Shown: one piece after another, positions 6,842 through 13,875 of the stretch
How the letters are laid out: each line of letters starts with the position of its first letter
Position numbering within the stretch: the first letter of the stretch is position 1
From: JAPLFM01 sp964650885
GTDB lineage: Bacteria; Bacteroidota; Ignavibacteria; Kapaibacteriales; UBA2268
DNA length: 13,922 nucleotides
Direction: 5' to 3'
Assembly (NCBI GenBank): GCA_964650885.1
Contig: CAZYXG010000054.1
Span: forward strand, 1-13,922
Translations under genes and position numbers: made by a program
Notes under the pieces: model-generated
Seen by the model: the letters and a program-made list of their open reading frames with translations, nothing else
Databases searched by the model: none
Told to the model about the DNA's origin: nothing

Positions 6842-8994
6842 TGAATAGAAAAAGAAATATCAACAAATATGTGACTGCACCATTAAGTAAATTTTTGGTG
6901 TATTTGTTGGCGTTTGCTTTTATTTCAGTTTTATCTTTATCGGCGCAAAATCCCAAAATTAGCAGTTTGGAAAGCAGACTTAAAACTTCAAAAGGAATTG
7001 AAAAATTCCAAATTTTAATGAAGCTTAGCCAAGAATATGAAGATACTGCACTTGAGCTAAGCTTAAACTATGCTGAGCAGGCTGTAGATTTGGCAAGTTT
7101 TTTAAAAGATGATGCTCTGCATACCGATGCAATTGGCAGAGTGGGACTTGCTTATATGAGCAGTGGATATTATGGCAAATCATTGGAATACTTGCTTAAT
7201 TATTTGAATAAAGTAGAAAAAGAAGGTGACAAAAGAAAATTAATATTTGCTTATAATAACGTAGGGCTTATCTATAAACTCTGGGGCGATTATAATTCTG
7301 CAATTGAGTACAATTTAAAAGCATTGAAATCTGCCGATGAAACTAATGATACTCTTGGCAAAGTTTTGGCTCATAATAATATTGGTATGATTTATACCGA
7401 ATGGCGAAAGTATGAAAAAGCAAGTGAGAATTTGAATGATGCTTATAACCTATCTATAAAATTAGGCGATAAGCTTGAAATAATTCGTACTCTAATTAAT
7501 TTAGGCACTTTTTATACTAGAAAGAAATCAGTTTCCACTGCTCAGGCTAAATACTTTGAAGCTATCAGACTTTCTGAAGAACTTGGGAAAAAGCACTTAA
7601 TATCAAAATGCTATTTTGAATTAGGGAATATTGCTTTAAATAACCCGCAAAAATTTGCAGCCACCAATAAAGAAAAATATAGCAAAGCACTTGATTTTTT
7701 CAAGCAAGCTCTTCAGCAAAACATTGATATTTACAACAAATTAGAAATCGGCAAAGCCAATATCAAAATTGGGCAAACATATTTAAAACAAGAAGAGTAT
7801 CAATTAGCATTAGATAATTTGAACGAAGGTATCACCTTGATACAGGGTCAGAACTATCGAAATGAAATGAAAGATGCTTACCAATGTTTGGCTGAAATCT
7901 ATTTGCAAAAAAAAGATTACAAGAGTTCTTATGAATACTTAAAGAAATATTCTGACCTAAGAGATACTATTTTCAGCTATGATAATGGCAAAAAAATTAC
8001 CGAAATGGAAGTCCGAATTGAAACTGAAAAGAAAGAAAAAGATATTCAAATTGAAAAGAAAAAACAAGAAACAGTCCGATTAATCCAGTTCCTACTGATA
8101 GCTGTAATCTTAATTGTTGTGTTAATTACCATTGGTATTTATTACAGATTTATTACCACAAATAAACACAATAAAGATTTGCAAACTAATAATGAAAAGC
8201 TAGAAGATGCAAATAGAATGCTGAAAGAGAATGAAGAAGCATTGATGACATTGAATGCAAATTTGGCTACAATGAATGAAAAATTGATTGAATCTGAAGA
8301 AAGTTTGTCTAAATCAAATGCCACAAAAGATAAGTTCTTCTCTATAATAGCACACGATTTGAAAAATCCTATTCAAGGGATTCTATTAAGTACAGAGTTG
8401 CTTCAACAATTTGAACGTATGCGCCCAGAAGTTGTAAAAAAACAAGTTTACGGAGTACACGAAACAACTAAGTACTTATCAAGTTTGCTGAATAACTTAC
8501 TCAATTGGGCAAGATCGCAAAGCAACAAAGTGGAATATACTCCTATGATTAACAATATTTTTGATATTGTTGAGGATAATATTATGCTACATTTAGCTGC
8601 AGCGGAAAAGAAAAGTATTTATCTGCACTCCACTCTGCAAAAGAATACCACAGCTTATTGCGATTTCAATACAGTAAATACAGTAATTCGCAATTTAATT
8701 TCAAATGCACTTAAATTCACTCCCGATAATGGCAGCATTACAATTCACTGCGAGAATAGGGATGATGAATTAGTAGTGATTATTGAAGATACTGGGGTTG
8801 GTATCCCTGAAGAAAATTTGGAAAAACTTTTCAAAGAAGATGTATTTCTTACCACTAAAGGCACAGCAAAAGAAGCTGGTACTGGCTTAGGGTTAATTCT
8901 TTGTAAAGAATTTATTTCATTAAATAAAGGTAGAATTTGGGTGGAAAGCACTGTTGGTGTAGGCACTAAATTTTGCTTCACACTCCCAATTTAA
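6841..8994 (+). CDS. TPR-containing sensor histidine kinase
   Basis: A 717-residue kinase. After an N-terminal signal or signal-anchor (hydrophobic 18-35) comes a long TPR array (about 45-375) with motifs such as AYNNVGLIYKLWGDYNSAIEY. A charged helix (383-410) leads into one membrane span (about 413-436), then a coiled coil (440-495). The kinase core follows: H-box FFSIIAHDLKNP with phosphoacceptor His505, N-box NLISNALKF (Asn622), G1 DTGVGIP (650-656), a threonine-rich ATP lid, and G2 GTGLGL (680-685). All catalytic residues are present. The TPR array should be periplasmic and the kinase cytoplasmic. No receiver domain or response regulator is encoded within the window, so the partner is elsewhere. 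Its start overlaps the VWA-OmpA stop by one base (TAATG), a strong sign of coupled expression. The signal is unknown; sensing the state of the neighbouring envelope proteins is an inference. Confidence 0.92.
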   Translation: MNRKRNINKYVTAPLSKFLVYLLAFAFISVLSLSAQNPKISSLESRLKTSKGIEKFQILMKLSQEYEDTALELSLNYAEQAVDLASFLKDDALHTDAIGRVGLAYMSSGYYGKSLEYLLNYLNKVEKEGDKRKLIFAYNNVGLIYKLWGDYNSAIEYNLKALKSADETNDTLGKVLAHNNIGMIYTEWRKYEKASENLNDAYNLSIKLGDKLEIIRTLINLGTFYTRKKSVSTAQAKYFEAIRLSEELGKKHLISKCYFELGNIALNNPQKFAATNKEKYSKALDFFKQALQQNIDIYNKLEIGKANIKIGQTYLKQEEYQLALDNLNEGITLIQGQNYRNEMKDAYQCLAEIYLQKKDYKSSYEYLKKYSDLRDTIFSYDNGKKITEMEVRIETEKKEKDIQIEKKKQETVRLIQFLLIAVILIVVLITIGIYYRFITTNKHNKDLQTNNEKLEDANRMLKENEEALMTLNANLATMNEKLIESEESLSKSNATKDKFFSIIAHDLKNPIQGILLSTELLQQFERMRPEVVKKQVYGVHETTKYLSSLLNNLLNWARSQSNKVEYTPMINNIFDIVEDNIMLHLAAAEKKSIYLHSTLQKNTTAYCDFNTVNTVIRNLISNALKFTPDNGSITIHCENRDDELVVIIEDTGVGIPEENLEKLFKEDVFLTTKGTAKEAGTGLGLILCKEFISLNKGRIWVESTVGVGTKFCFTLPI

Positions 8995-9003
8995 TTTTAA
9001 TCT

Positions 9004-10344
9004 ATGCTAACTTATATCAAAAGAGTTCCGCTTGTTTTCTTATTCACTTTGACATTAGGGTTAATTTTTCGATTAATCACAAATTATTTCTATCCTTATG
9101 AATTTGAAACTTATGCTATTGATAGTATCAATTCTTTCGCTTCGCTAATTGGCTTCAATTTTGTAGATTCATACAGTAGTTTTACAATTTTAAAAGTTTT
9201 GAATATTTTTGTTTTTGTTGGGCTTTTTGTTTCACTCCAACGCAACATCAATAATTATTTTGATGACGAAGGAATTTCGTCTTTGCTTTCAGTTTCTTTT
9301 ATTTCCATTTCTCCTTTTTTAGTGTTTTTAAATAGAAATTTAGCAATTGACAACTTATTGCTTTTATTGTTAAGTATTGCTTTTGAGTTTATTTATGCAA
9401 ATAGCAAATCAATAAATATTGGCAAATTGATTGGAGCAATATTTCTTTTAGTAATTTCAGTTGTAATTAAAATTGAATTGTTCCCGATAGCAATTGCAAT
9501 GGTAATAATTGCTGCTCTTGGTCGTAAAAATACTTTTCAAATTGCAATTATTGGCTTCTTCCTGATAATAGTTGGCTTGTATTTTTTGAAACTGCTACCT
9601 TTTGATGAACTATTTTTTTCATCAATTTATGTCCGACCAATGAGTAAGGTCAAAATAATTGCTGAATATATTTTGCTTCCAATTATCTTCTATTTCCTTA
9701 CATACCAGTATCGCTTTCAGCTGAGACTGATCAATAAGGAAATGGAATCATTAGCATTGTTAATAATTGCGTCATTCATTCCTGTAATTACAGGCTTTAG
9801 CTTTGAAAGACTTTACTTTGCCGCTGCTATTTCTAGCATTTTTATGTTGGCATTTTCTGGTGGATTGCTGAAATACTTCTATTTGCAAAACAAACAGTAT
9901 GTTGCATCTATTTATGTACTTTTGCTATTTATGTCAGCATTTTCAGTTTATAGATTTGTTATGGTAGAAACAAACTATCCCAAAACAATCGAAATGAGAG
10001 ATTATCTTAGTAAAAATGTGAAAGCTTTAGATAGATTGCTAACCGACAATCCTAAAATGATAAGAGCATTGCTCAATGAAGCTACTAATAGAAATAGAGT
10101 TTATGGACTTAAGGACAATTTGTCAGAGCAATTGGATGGCAAAATTGTAGTAAATTTAGAAAATCAGAAGTATGACTATATTGTGCTAACTAAAAAGTTA
10201 AATGAGGAACAATTAAGTAAACTTCAAGATAATTACATTGCAAAGTATTTCAGATTAATGTTTATTCAAAAAGACCAACAAAGAAAAAAAGATGACAGCG
10301 ACGAAAATGTATATCACATATATCGCAATTCTAATTACTATTAG
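9004..10344 (+). CDS. Polytopic membrane protein, GT-C glycosyltransferase-like
   Basis: A 446-residue inner-membrane protein with about ten hydrophobic spans between residues 8 and 320, then a soluble, probably periplasmic C-terminal domain (about 325-446). The plan (short N-terminal cytoplasmic end, acidic first loop with FETYAID at 34-40, a later RNLAIDNLLLLLLSIAFEF at 111-129, GFSFERLYFAAA at 264-275, then a soluble tail with YDYIVLTKK) resembles GT-C enzymes of the PMT/ArnT type that transfer sugars from lipid carriers. The canonical catalytic acidic pair in the first loop is not clearly present, so activity is uncertain and it may be an unrelated transport or assembly protein. It starts 9 bp after the kinase stop and its 3' end overlaps the next gene, so it belongs to the cluster. 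Confidence 0.6.
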   Translation: MLTYIKRVPLVFLFTLTLGLIFRLITNYFYPYEFETYAIDSINSFASLIGFNFVDSYSSFTILKVLNIFVFVGLFVSLQRNINNYFDDEGISSLLSVSFISISPFLVFLNRNLAIDNLLLLLLSIAFEFIYANSKSINIGKLIGAIFLLVISVVIKIELFPIAIAMVIIAALGRKNTFQIAIIGFFLIIVGLYFLKLLPFDELFFSSIYVRPMSKVKIIAEYILLPIIFYFLTYQYRFQLRLINKEMESLALLIIASFIPVITGFSFERLYFAAAISSIFMLAFSGGLLKYFYLQNKQYVASIYVLLLFMSAFSVYRFVMVETNYPKTIEMRDYLSKNVKALDRLLTDNPKMIRALLNEATNRNRVYGLKDNLSEQLDGKIVVNLENQKYDYIVLTKKLNEEQLSKLQDNYIAKYFRLMFIQKDQQRKKDDSDENVYHIYRNSNYY

Positions 10345-10864
10345 TTTTTCAAGCAATTTGTTTGCGAAAGAACGGCAAGTTGGTATCAATATTTCAAGTA
10401 TATCTGGCTCTGGGCTTAGCTACCACACACAAATTAATAAAGATGTGGAAATAAGAGCTACAGGCTTTCTATACTATACAAGCGATGGAGAGAGCAAAGA
10501 TATTGACAAAGCTTATATCTTTGGCTCTGAACTGCAATATAACCTAAGCGATAATAGAGACAACCGATTATACTTGTTCCTAGGTACTAGCTTTTGGTAT
10601 CTTGAAAAAGAAATGCCAAGAAGTGTGAAAATCAATGACAAACTAATCAACTACACACTACTTGATATAAACAGGGTTTGGAATTTCGGAACAGGAATTG
10701 GCTATGAAATTTCTATACTTGATATTGCAAAGCTCGATTTGGGAATTGGCTTTCAGTATCAAAATTCTGGCATAAGCAAAGTTAGTACCTATATAGATAG
10801 AAGCCCAAGTGGAACTAACTTTATTGGAATAGGCGGCTCGCTTGGGCTTAGAATAGTACTTTAA
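10292..10864 (+). CDS. Small outer-membrane beta-barrel protein
   Basis: A 190-residue exported protein of unrecognised family. The segment MYITYIAILITISFSSNLFA is a good signal peptide, cleaved probably before KERQVGIN. What follows is a chain of amphipathic beta-strands and turns (GISYHT-like, RATGFLYYTS, RLYLFLGTSFWYLE, VWNFGTGIGYEIS, LDLGIGFQYQNSG, FIGIGGSLGLRIVL), consistent with an eight-stranded barrel. Two starts are possible: ATG at 10292 (53-bp overlap with the membrane-protein gene) or Met6 at 10307 (38-bp overlap). The second gives the cleaner signal peptide; the first has a purine-rich upstream stretch. It is the last gene of the plus-strand cluster, and its stop shares TTAA with the convergent lipoprotein gene. 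The ligand and role are unknown. Confidence 0.75.
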   Translation: MTATKMYITYIAILITISFSSNLFAKERQVGINISSISGSGLSYHTQINKDVEIRATGFLYYTSDGESKDIDKAYIFGSELQYNLSDNRDNRLYLFLGTSFWYLEKEMPRSVKINDKLINYTLLDINRVWNFGTGIGYEISILDIAKLDLGIGFQYQNSGISKVSTYIDRSPSGTNFIGIGGSLGLRIVL

Positions 10865-11211
10865 TTCTTTTTATTGGCAGTTTCAATAGAATCATTTTTC
10901 AATTGATTTTGCAATCCATTCAAAAATTCTTTTGACTTTACTCTATTGCGAAGTGAATCAATTATTTTCACAAATCTTTCATTATCCCTTCTTATAAGCA
11001 CCATATCATTCATAAAGAGTTTTTTATCGTAGCCAAAGCTAGCAAGCGATTTATCAATAGCTTGTGCTGCCGCTGCACTATCGGGTGTGGTCTCGCGAAT
11101 AACTAGTATTCGTTCATAAGCTTTTATAAACTTTTCTTCATTGATGTTCGATTTATTGCAAGAACTAACAAGAAGAGTTAGCGTTAAAACTAGATATAAA
11201 GTTATTTTCAT
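10861..11211 (-). CDS. Small lipoprotein of unknown function
   Basis: A 116-residue lipoprotein with lipobox VSSC, lipidated at Cys18. The mature part is almost entirely helical and charged: EEKFIKAYERILVIRE (25-40), an alanine-rich stretch with SAAAAQAID, then RRDNERFVKIIDSLRNRVK and a Lys/Asn-rich tail. The layout (lipoprotein signal, EEKF-type first helix, short helical bundle) loosely recalls the DUF4296 lipoproteins of Bacteroidota, but I cannot confirm the family. It lies convergent to the small barrel gene, overlapping its stop by 4 bp, and divergent from the Omp85-like gene 79 bp away. That divergent pairing may mean shared regulation. Confidence 0.75.
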   Translation of the reverse strand: MKITLYLVLTLTLLVSSCNKSNINEEKFIKAYERILVIRETTPDSAAAAQAIDKSLASFGYDKKLFMNDMVLIRRDNERFVKIIDSLRNRVKSKEFLNGLQNQLKNDSIETANKKN

Positions 11212-11238
11212 TTTCGTTTTTTATTAATTTAATTTATC

Positions 11239-11246
11239 CAAAATTA
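11239..11246 (-). promoter_or_regulatory. Candidate minus-7 motif for the small lipoprotein gene
   Basis: On the minus strand TAATTTTG fits the Bacteroidota motif TAnnTTTG, 27 bp before the ATG at 11211. No clear minus-33 TTG accompanies it. For the opposite direction, only a one-base-longer variant (TAGATTTTG at 11260-11268) is found before the Omp85-like gene. Confidence 0.28.
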
Positions 11247-11290
11247 CTAAAATATTATTTAGATTTTGCTTATTGTTCTTAAATTGCGAT

Positions 11291-12922
11291 ATGATTTACG
11301 TTAAAAATAAATTAAGTTCAATCTTAATCATTGTTGCTCTGCTTTTTCTTTGTTGCAATAGCAATTCATTTGCTCAAAGCAGAATTAGAAACTTACTATT
11401 AGAAAGACACGAAGTCTTCGACACACTCGATGGTGATTGGTTCTTTGCTGCTGGTATTGCAAATTTATTGCACACCAACACTAAGGATTACATAATTGAG
11501 GATGAGCTTCTGTTTGGGCAAGATGATGAGATAATTGAATACCTGCTTGCTGAAACCGAAAAGAACTTACGAAAACTTGATTTATTCTCAAAAGTTAATA
11601 TAAAACTAGACTCAATAGGCAATGGGGAGTACGATGTAATTATAATGACAAAGGATAAATGGAGCTTGCAGCCAAGTGCATACTATGCCACAGCTGGAGG
11701 AAATGCAAGCTATGGTGCAAAATTTGCCGAAAAAAACTTATTTGGTCATGGTATTATCGTTGGTGGAGAAGCTCAGTATCGCCAAGAAAACGATATTGGT
11801 TGGCAGGCTTCTGCCACATTCAATAAGATTAGACCATTCAGGCAAGATTTGAATTTGAACTATGAACTGACTGCACACCAGTTTCGCACTAAGCACATTT
11901 TTGATTTGACCAATCCATACCGATCTTTTTATGATGAAACTGCTTATGGAGTGAGTGCTTATTCAGATCAAGGAAATGATTTTCTATACAGTAGTTTTTC
12001 TAATTCATTTACCTTTTTACCTACTAACACAAAACAAGCATCTTTATTCTTTTCAAAAGCTTGGATTCGCAAAGATAAAGTATTTATAACTGGTTTACTC
12101 GATTATCAAACTGTGGATAGGGGAGATAAAAAGTACAGCAGGGCTTTCGATAACACTGGGAAATTGTTAATGCAATTTTCATCAGTTTCAAAAGAATTTA
12201 CCAAACTTACTAAGGTAAATAATTACTTAGATGAAGATGTTCCTCTTGGCGGCTATGGCTCTGCAATTTTAGGTAAGCTATTCCCGATAGGCAGCAAAGA
12301 TGGCGATAATCTCTATTATATAGCTGGCGAAGGGGAAGTGTCTCGGCTGGAAACAGACTACTATCTCTTTGGTCATATAGCTGCGGGAAGTGGTTTCTAC
12401 CAAAGCGATGCAAGATATACCTATCAGGAATTTAATGGGCTTGCATTTTATAAACCAAGCGAAAATGTATTAATAGCAGGAAGGTTATTCCAACAATCTA
12501 CTTGGAATTGGGATAAATCCCGACAGTTAATACTAGATGCCGAAACAGGACTTCGTGGTTATAATTTAAATCAGTTTATTGGAGATAATAGAATAATTGC
12601 TAATTTAGAATCTCGCTTTTTTACTGATTATCAATTATGGATTTTCAATTTTTCTGGTGTTGCATTTTTCGATATTGGTTCAGTTTGGGATAGAGGAACT
12701 GATTTAACTAAATCACGTTTCTATTCTTCAATTGGGCTTGGCTTCCGGTTACATAATAATAAAGCCACTGGCGGAATGAGTACTCTTAGGTTCGACTTTG
12801 CATACAATTTGGAGCAAAGAAAAATCGGATTTGTGATAACTACAGACCAAATGTTTAGCGCTTGGGGCAAACATGAATTCAGAAAACCAGCACTGTTAGG
12901 CACACAATTTGACACAGAATAA
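11291..12922 (+). CDS. Single-POTRA Omp85-superfamily (BamA/TamA-like) outer-membrane protein
   Basis: A 543-residue protein when read from the ATG at 11291. The frame can be extended to a TTG at 11273, but the ATG gives a proper signal peptide (MIYVKNK, hydrophobic 10-22, cleavage after SFA at 28). Residues about 65-125 look like one POTRA domain, with helix IEYLLAETEKNLRKLDLFSKVNI and strand YDVIIMTKDKW. The rest is a barrel: LFGHGIIVGGEAQYR begins it, LRGYNL (421-426) is the L6 (V/L)RG(Y/F) motif diagnostic of Omp85, and FFDIGSVWDRG (459-469) is a typical late strand. BamA usually has five POTRA domains and about 800 residues in this phylum, so this is a shorter paralogue. After the last strand there is a tail of roughly 20 residues ending DTE rather than a terminal aromatic. 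It could insert or translocate outer-membrane proteins; the substrate is unknown. Confidence 0.8.
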   Translation: MIYVKNKLSSILIIVALLFLCCNSNSFAQSRIRNLLLERHEVFDTLDGDWFFAAGIANLLHTNTKDYIIEDELLFGQDDEIIEYLLAETEKNLRKLDLFSKVNIKLDSIGNGEYDVIIMTKDKWSLQPSAYYATAGGNASYGAKFAEKNLFGHGIIVGGEAQYRQENDIGWQASATFNKIRPFRQDLNLNYELTAHQFRTKHIFDLTNPYRSFYDETAYGVSAYSDQGNDFLYSSFSNSFTFLPTNTKQASLFFSKAWIRKDKVFITGLLDYQTVDRGDKKYSRAFDNTGKLLMQFSSVSKEFTKLTKVNNYLDEDVPLGGYGSAILGKLFPIGSKDGDNLYYIAGEGEVSRLETDYYLFGHIAAGSGFYQSDARYTYQEFNGLAFYKPSENVLIAGRLFQQSTWNWDKSRQLILDAETGLRGYNLNQFIGDNRIIANLESRFFTDYQLWIFNFSGVAFFDIGSVWDRGTDLTKSRFYSSIGLGFRLHNNKATGGMSTLRFDFAYNLEQRKIGFVITTDQMFSAWGKHEFRKPALLGTQFDTE

Positions 12923-12955
12923 GCAGAATTCACACTACTCTATTGATTATTTTGC

Positions 12956-12963
12956 TATTTTTG
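12956..12963 (+). promoter_or_regulatory. Candidate minus-7 motif for bamD
   Basis: TATTTTTG fits TAnnTTTG and lies 34 bp before the bamD ATG, in the 75-bp gap after the Omp85-like gene. A properly spaced TTG upstream is lacking. It suggests that bamD may have its own promoter in addition to any read-through. Confidence 0.3.
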
Positions 12964-12997
12964 TAAACTTAATTCCGTTTTCCACGTATGATTTATA

Positions 12998-13768
12998 ATG
13001 AAATTAATCAAATTCTATTTATTCATTGCATTTTCTATCATTGCTCTTGCAAGCTGTGCTTCGAGTGCTAAACTTGACACTTCAAATTTAGAAGATTTAT
13101 TCAAAACTGCTAAAGAACGTTTTGAATCGAAAGATTATTTAGAATCTACTAAGTACTTTGAGATAATCAAGTTGCAATTTCCTGCAAGTCAATACTCCGA
13201 TGATGCTCAATTTTATTTAGCTGAAATTGAATTTGAAAAAGAACGCTATATCTACGCTTCATTTAATTATTCTTTGCTTAGAAAATACTACCCTAATAGC
13301 GATTATGCAAAGTTATCGCTATTCAAATCGGCATTGAGCTTATTAAAGCAATCGCCAAAATTTGATAGGGATCAAGAATACACCCGAAAAGCACTTAGTG
13401 CTATGATGGAATTTCAATCGGTTTACCCAAAGGATTCGCTTACCCAAGAAGCAAACACCTATATTGGAGAGCTTAGAAACAAACTTGCACAAAGAGAATT
13501 TGCCACTGGAGAGCTTTATATAAAAATGGAGCAACCCAAAGCGGCAATGATTTATTTTGAGCAAATTTTAAGCGATTACGAAGATACAAAATACTTCGAG
13601 CCAGCATTTTCCATAAAAATTGAACTATTGGTAAGACTTCGCAAATATGAAGAAGCTCTTGGGCTTTGCGATTTATATACCAAAACCTTTCCAAAAGGCG
13701 AATACCTGAACGAAGTTGAAAAACTTAAAGTATCAGCTAATGCTTCCGCTTTGAAAGCAAAAAAGTAA
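12998..13768 (+). CDS. bamD: Outer-membrane assembly lipoprotein BamD
   Basis: A 256-residue lipoprotein close in size to E. coli BamD (245). The lipobox is LASC with lipidated Cys20. The mature protein is a run of TPR-like helical pairs, starting LFKTAKERFESKDYLESTKYFE (34-55). Family landmarks are FPASQYSDDAQFYLAEIEFEKERY, SPKFDRDQEYTRKA (119-132; the SP..DRDQ block typical of Bacteroidota BamD), LAQREFATGELYIK (163-176) and AAMIYFEQILSDYEDT. BamD sits on the inner face of the outer membrane, binds BamA and helps recruit unfolded barrel proteins. It lies 75 bp after the Omp85-like gene on the same strand, which fits an outer-membrane assembly theme, though that neighbour is not a canonical BamA. 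The start has no Shine-Dalgarno sequence. Confidence 0.88.
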   Translation: MKLIKFYLFIAFSIIALASCASSAKLDTSNLEDLFKTAKERFESKDYLESTKYFEIIKLQFPASQYSDDAQFYLAEIEFEKERYIYASFNYSLLRKYYPNSDYAKLSLFKSALSLLKQSPKFDRDQEYTRKALSAMMEFQSVYPKDSLTQEANTYIGELRNKLAQREFATGELYIKMEQPKAAMIYFEQILSDYEDTKYFEPAFSIKIELLVRLRKYEEALGLCDLYTKTFPKGEYLNEVEKLKVSANASALKAKK

Positions 13769-13773
13769 TTTAG

Positions 13774-13794
13774 TTATGAGTGATGAGTTGTGAG
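13774..13794 (+). repeat. Three tandem degenerate heptamers (TNNTGAG)
   Basis: Directly after bamD, TTATGAG, TGATGAG and TTGTGAG follow each other without a gap, a 7-bp period with consensus T-K-R-TGAG. The last two overlap the left arm of the hairpin at 13784-13808. Short heptamer arrays of this look occur in intergenic DNA of several phyla; three units is too few to assign a class. Confidence 0.4.
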
Positions 13795-13808
13795 AAAAAT
13801 ACAACTCA
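13784..13808 (+). terminator. Hairpin after bamD, possible terminator
   Basis: TGAGTTGT (13784-13791) pairs perfectly with ACAACTCA (13801-13808) around a 9-base loop, 16 bp past the bamD stop. The following bases are TTTCACTTTT, a poor U-tract, so termination on the plus strand may be weak. The loop is A-rich, so the minus-strand transcript would have T in the loop rather than after the stem. If a minus-strand gene ends at 13876 this hairpin would lie between the convergent genes. Confidence 0.42.
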
Positions 13809-13875
13809 ATTTCACTTTTAGCTAAAACTATATTTATAAGCTATTGCAAAACTCAAACTACCGAACCTACTTTTT

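Noticed and set aside
11291..12922. Calling the Omp85-like gene bamA because bamD follows.
   Set aside because: At 543 residues with one apparent POTRA domain it is too short for the essential BamA of this group, which has about five POTRA domains.
12721..12933. Minus-strand 70-codon frame over the end of the Omp85-like gene.
   Set aside because: It is an antisense shadow of the conserved barrel strands and has no start context.
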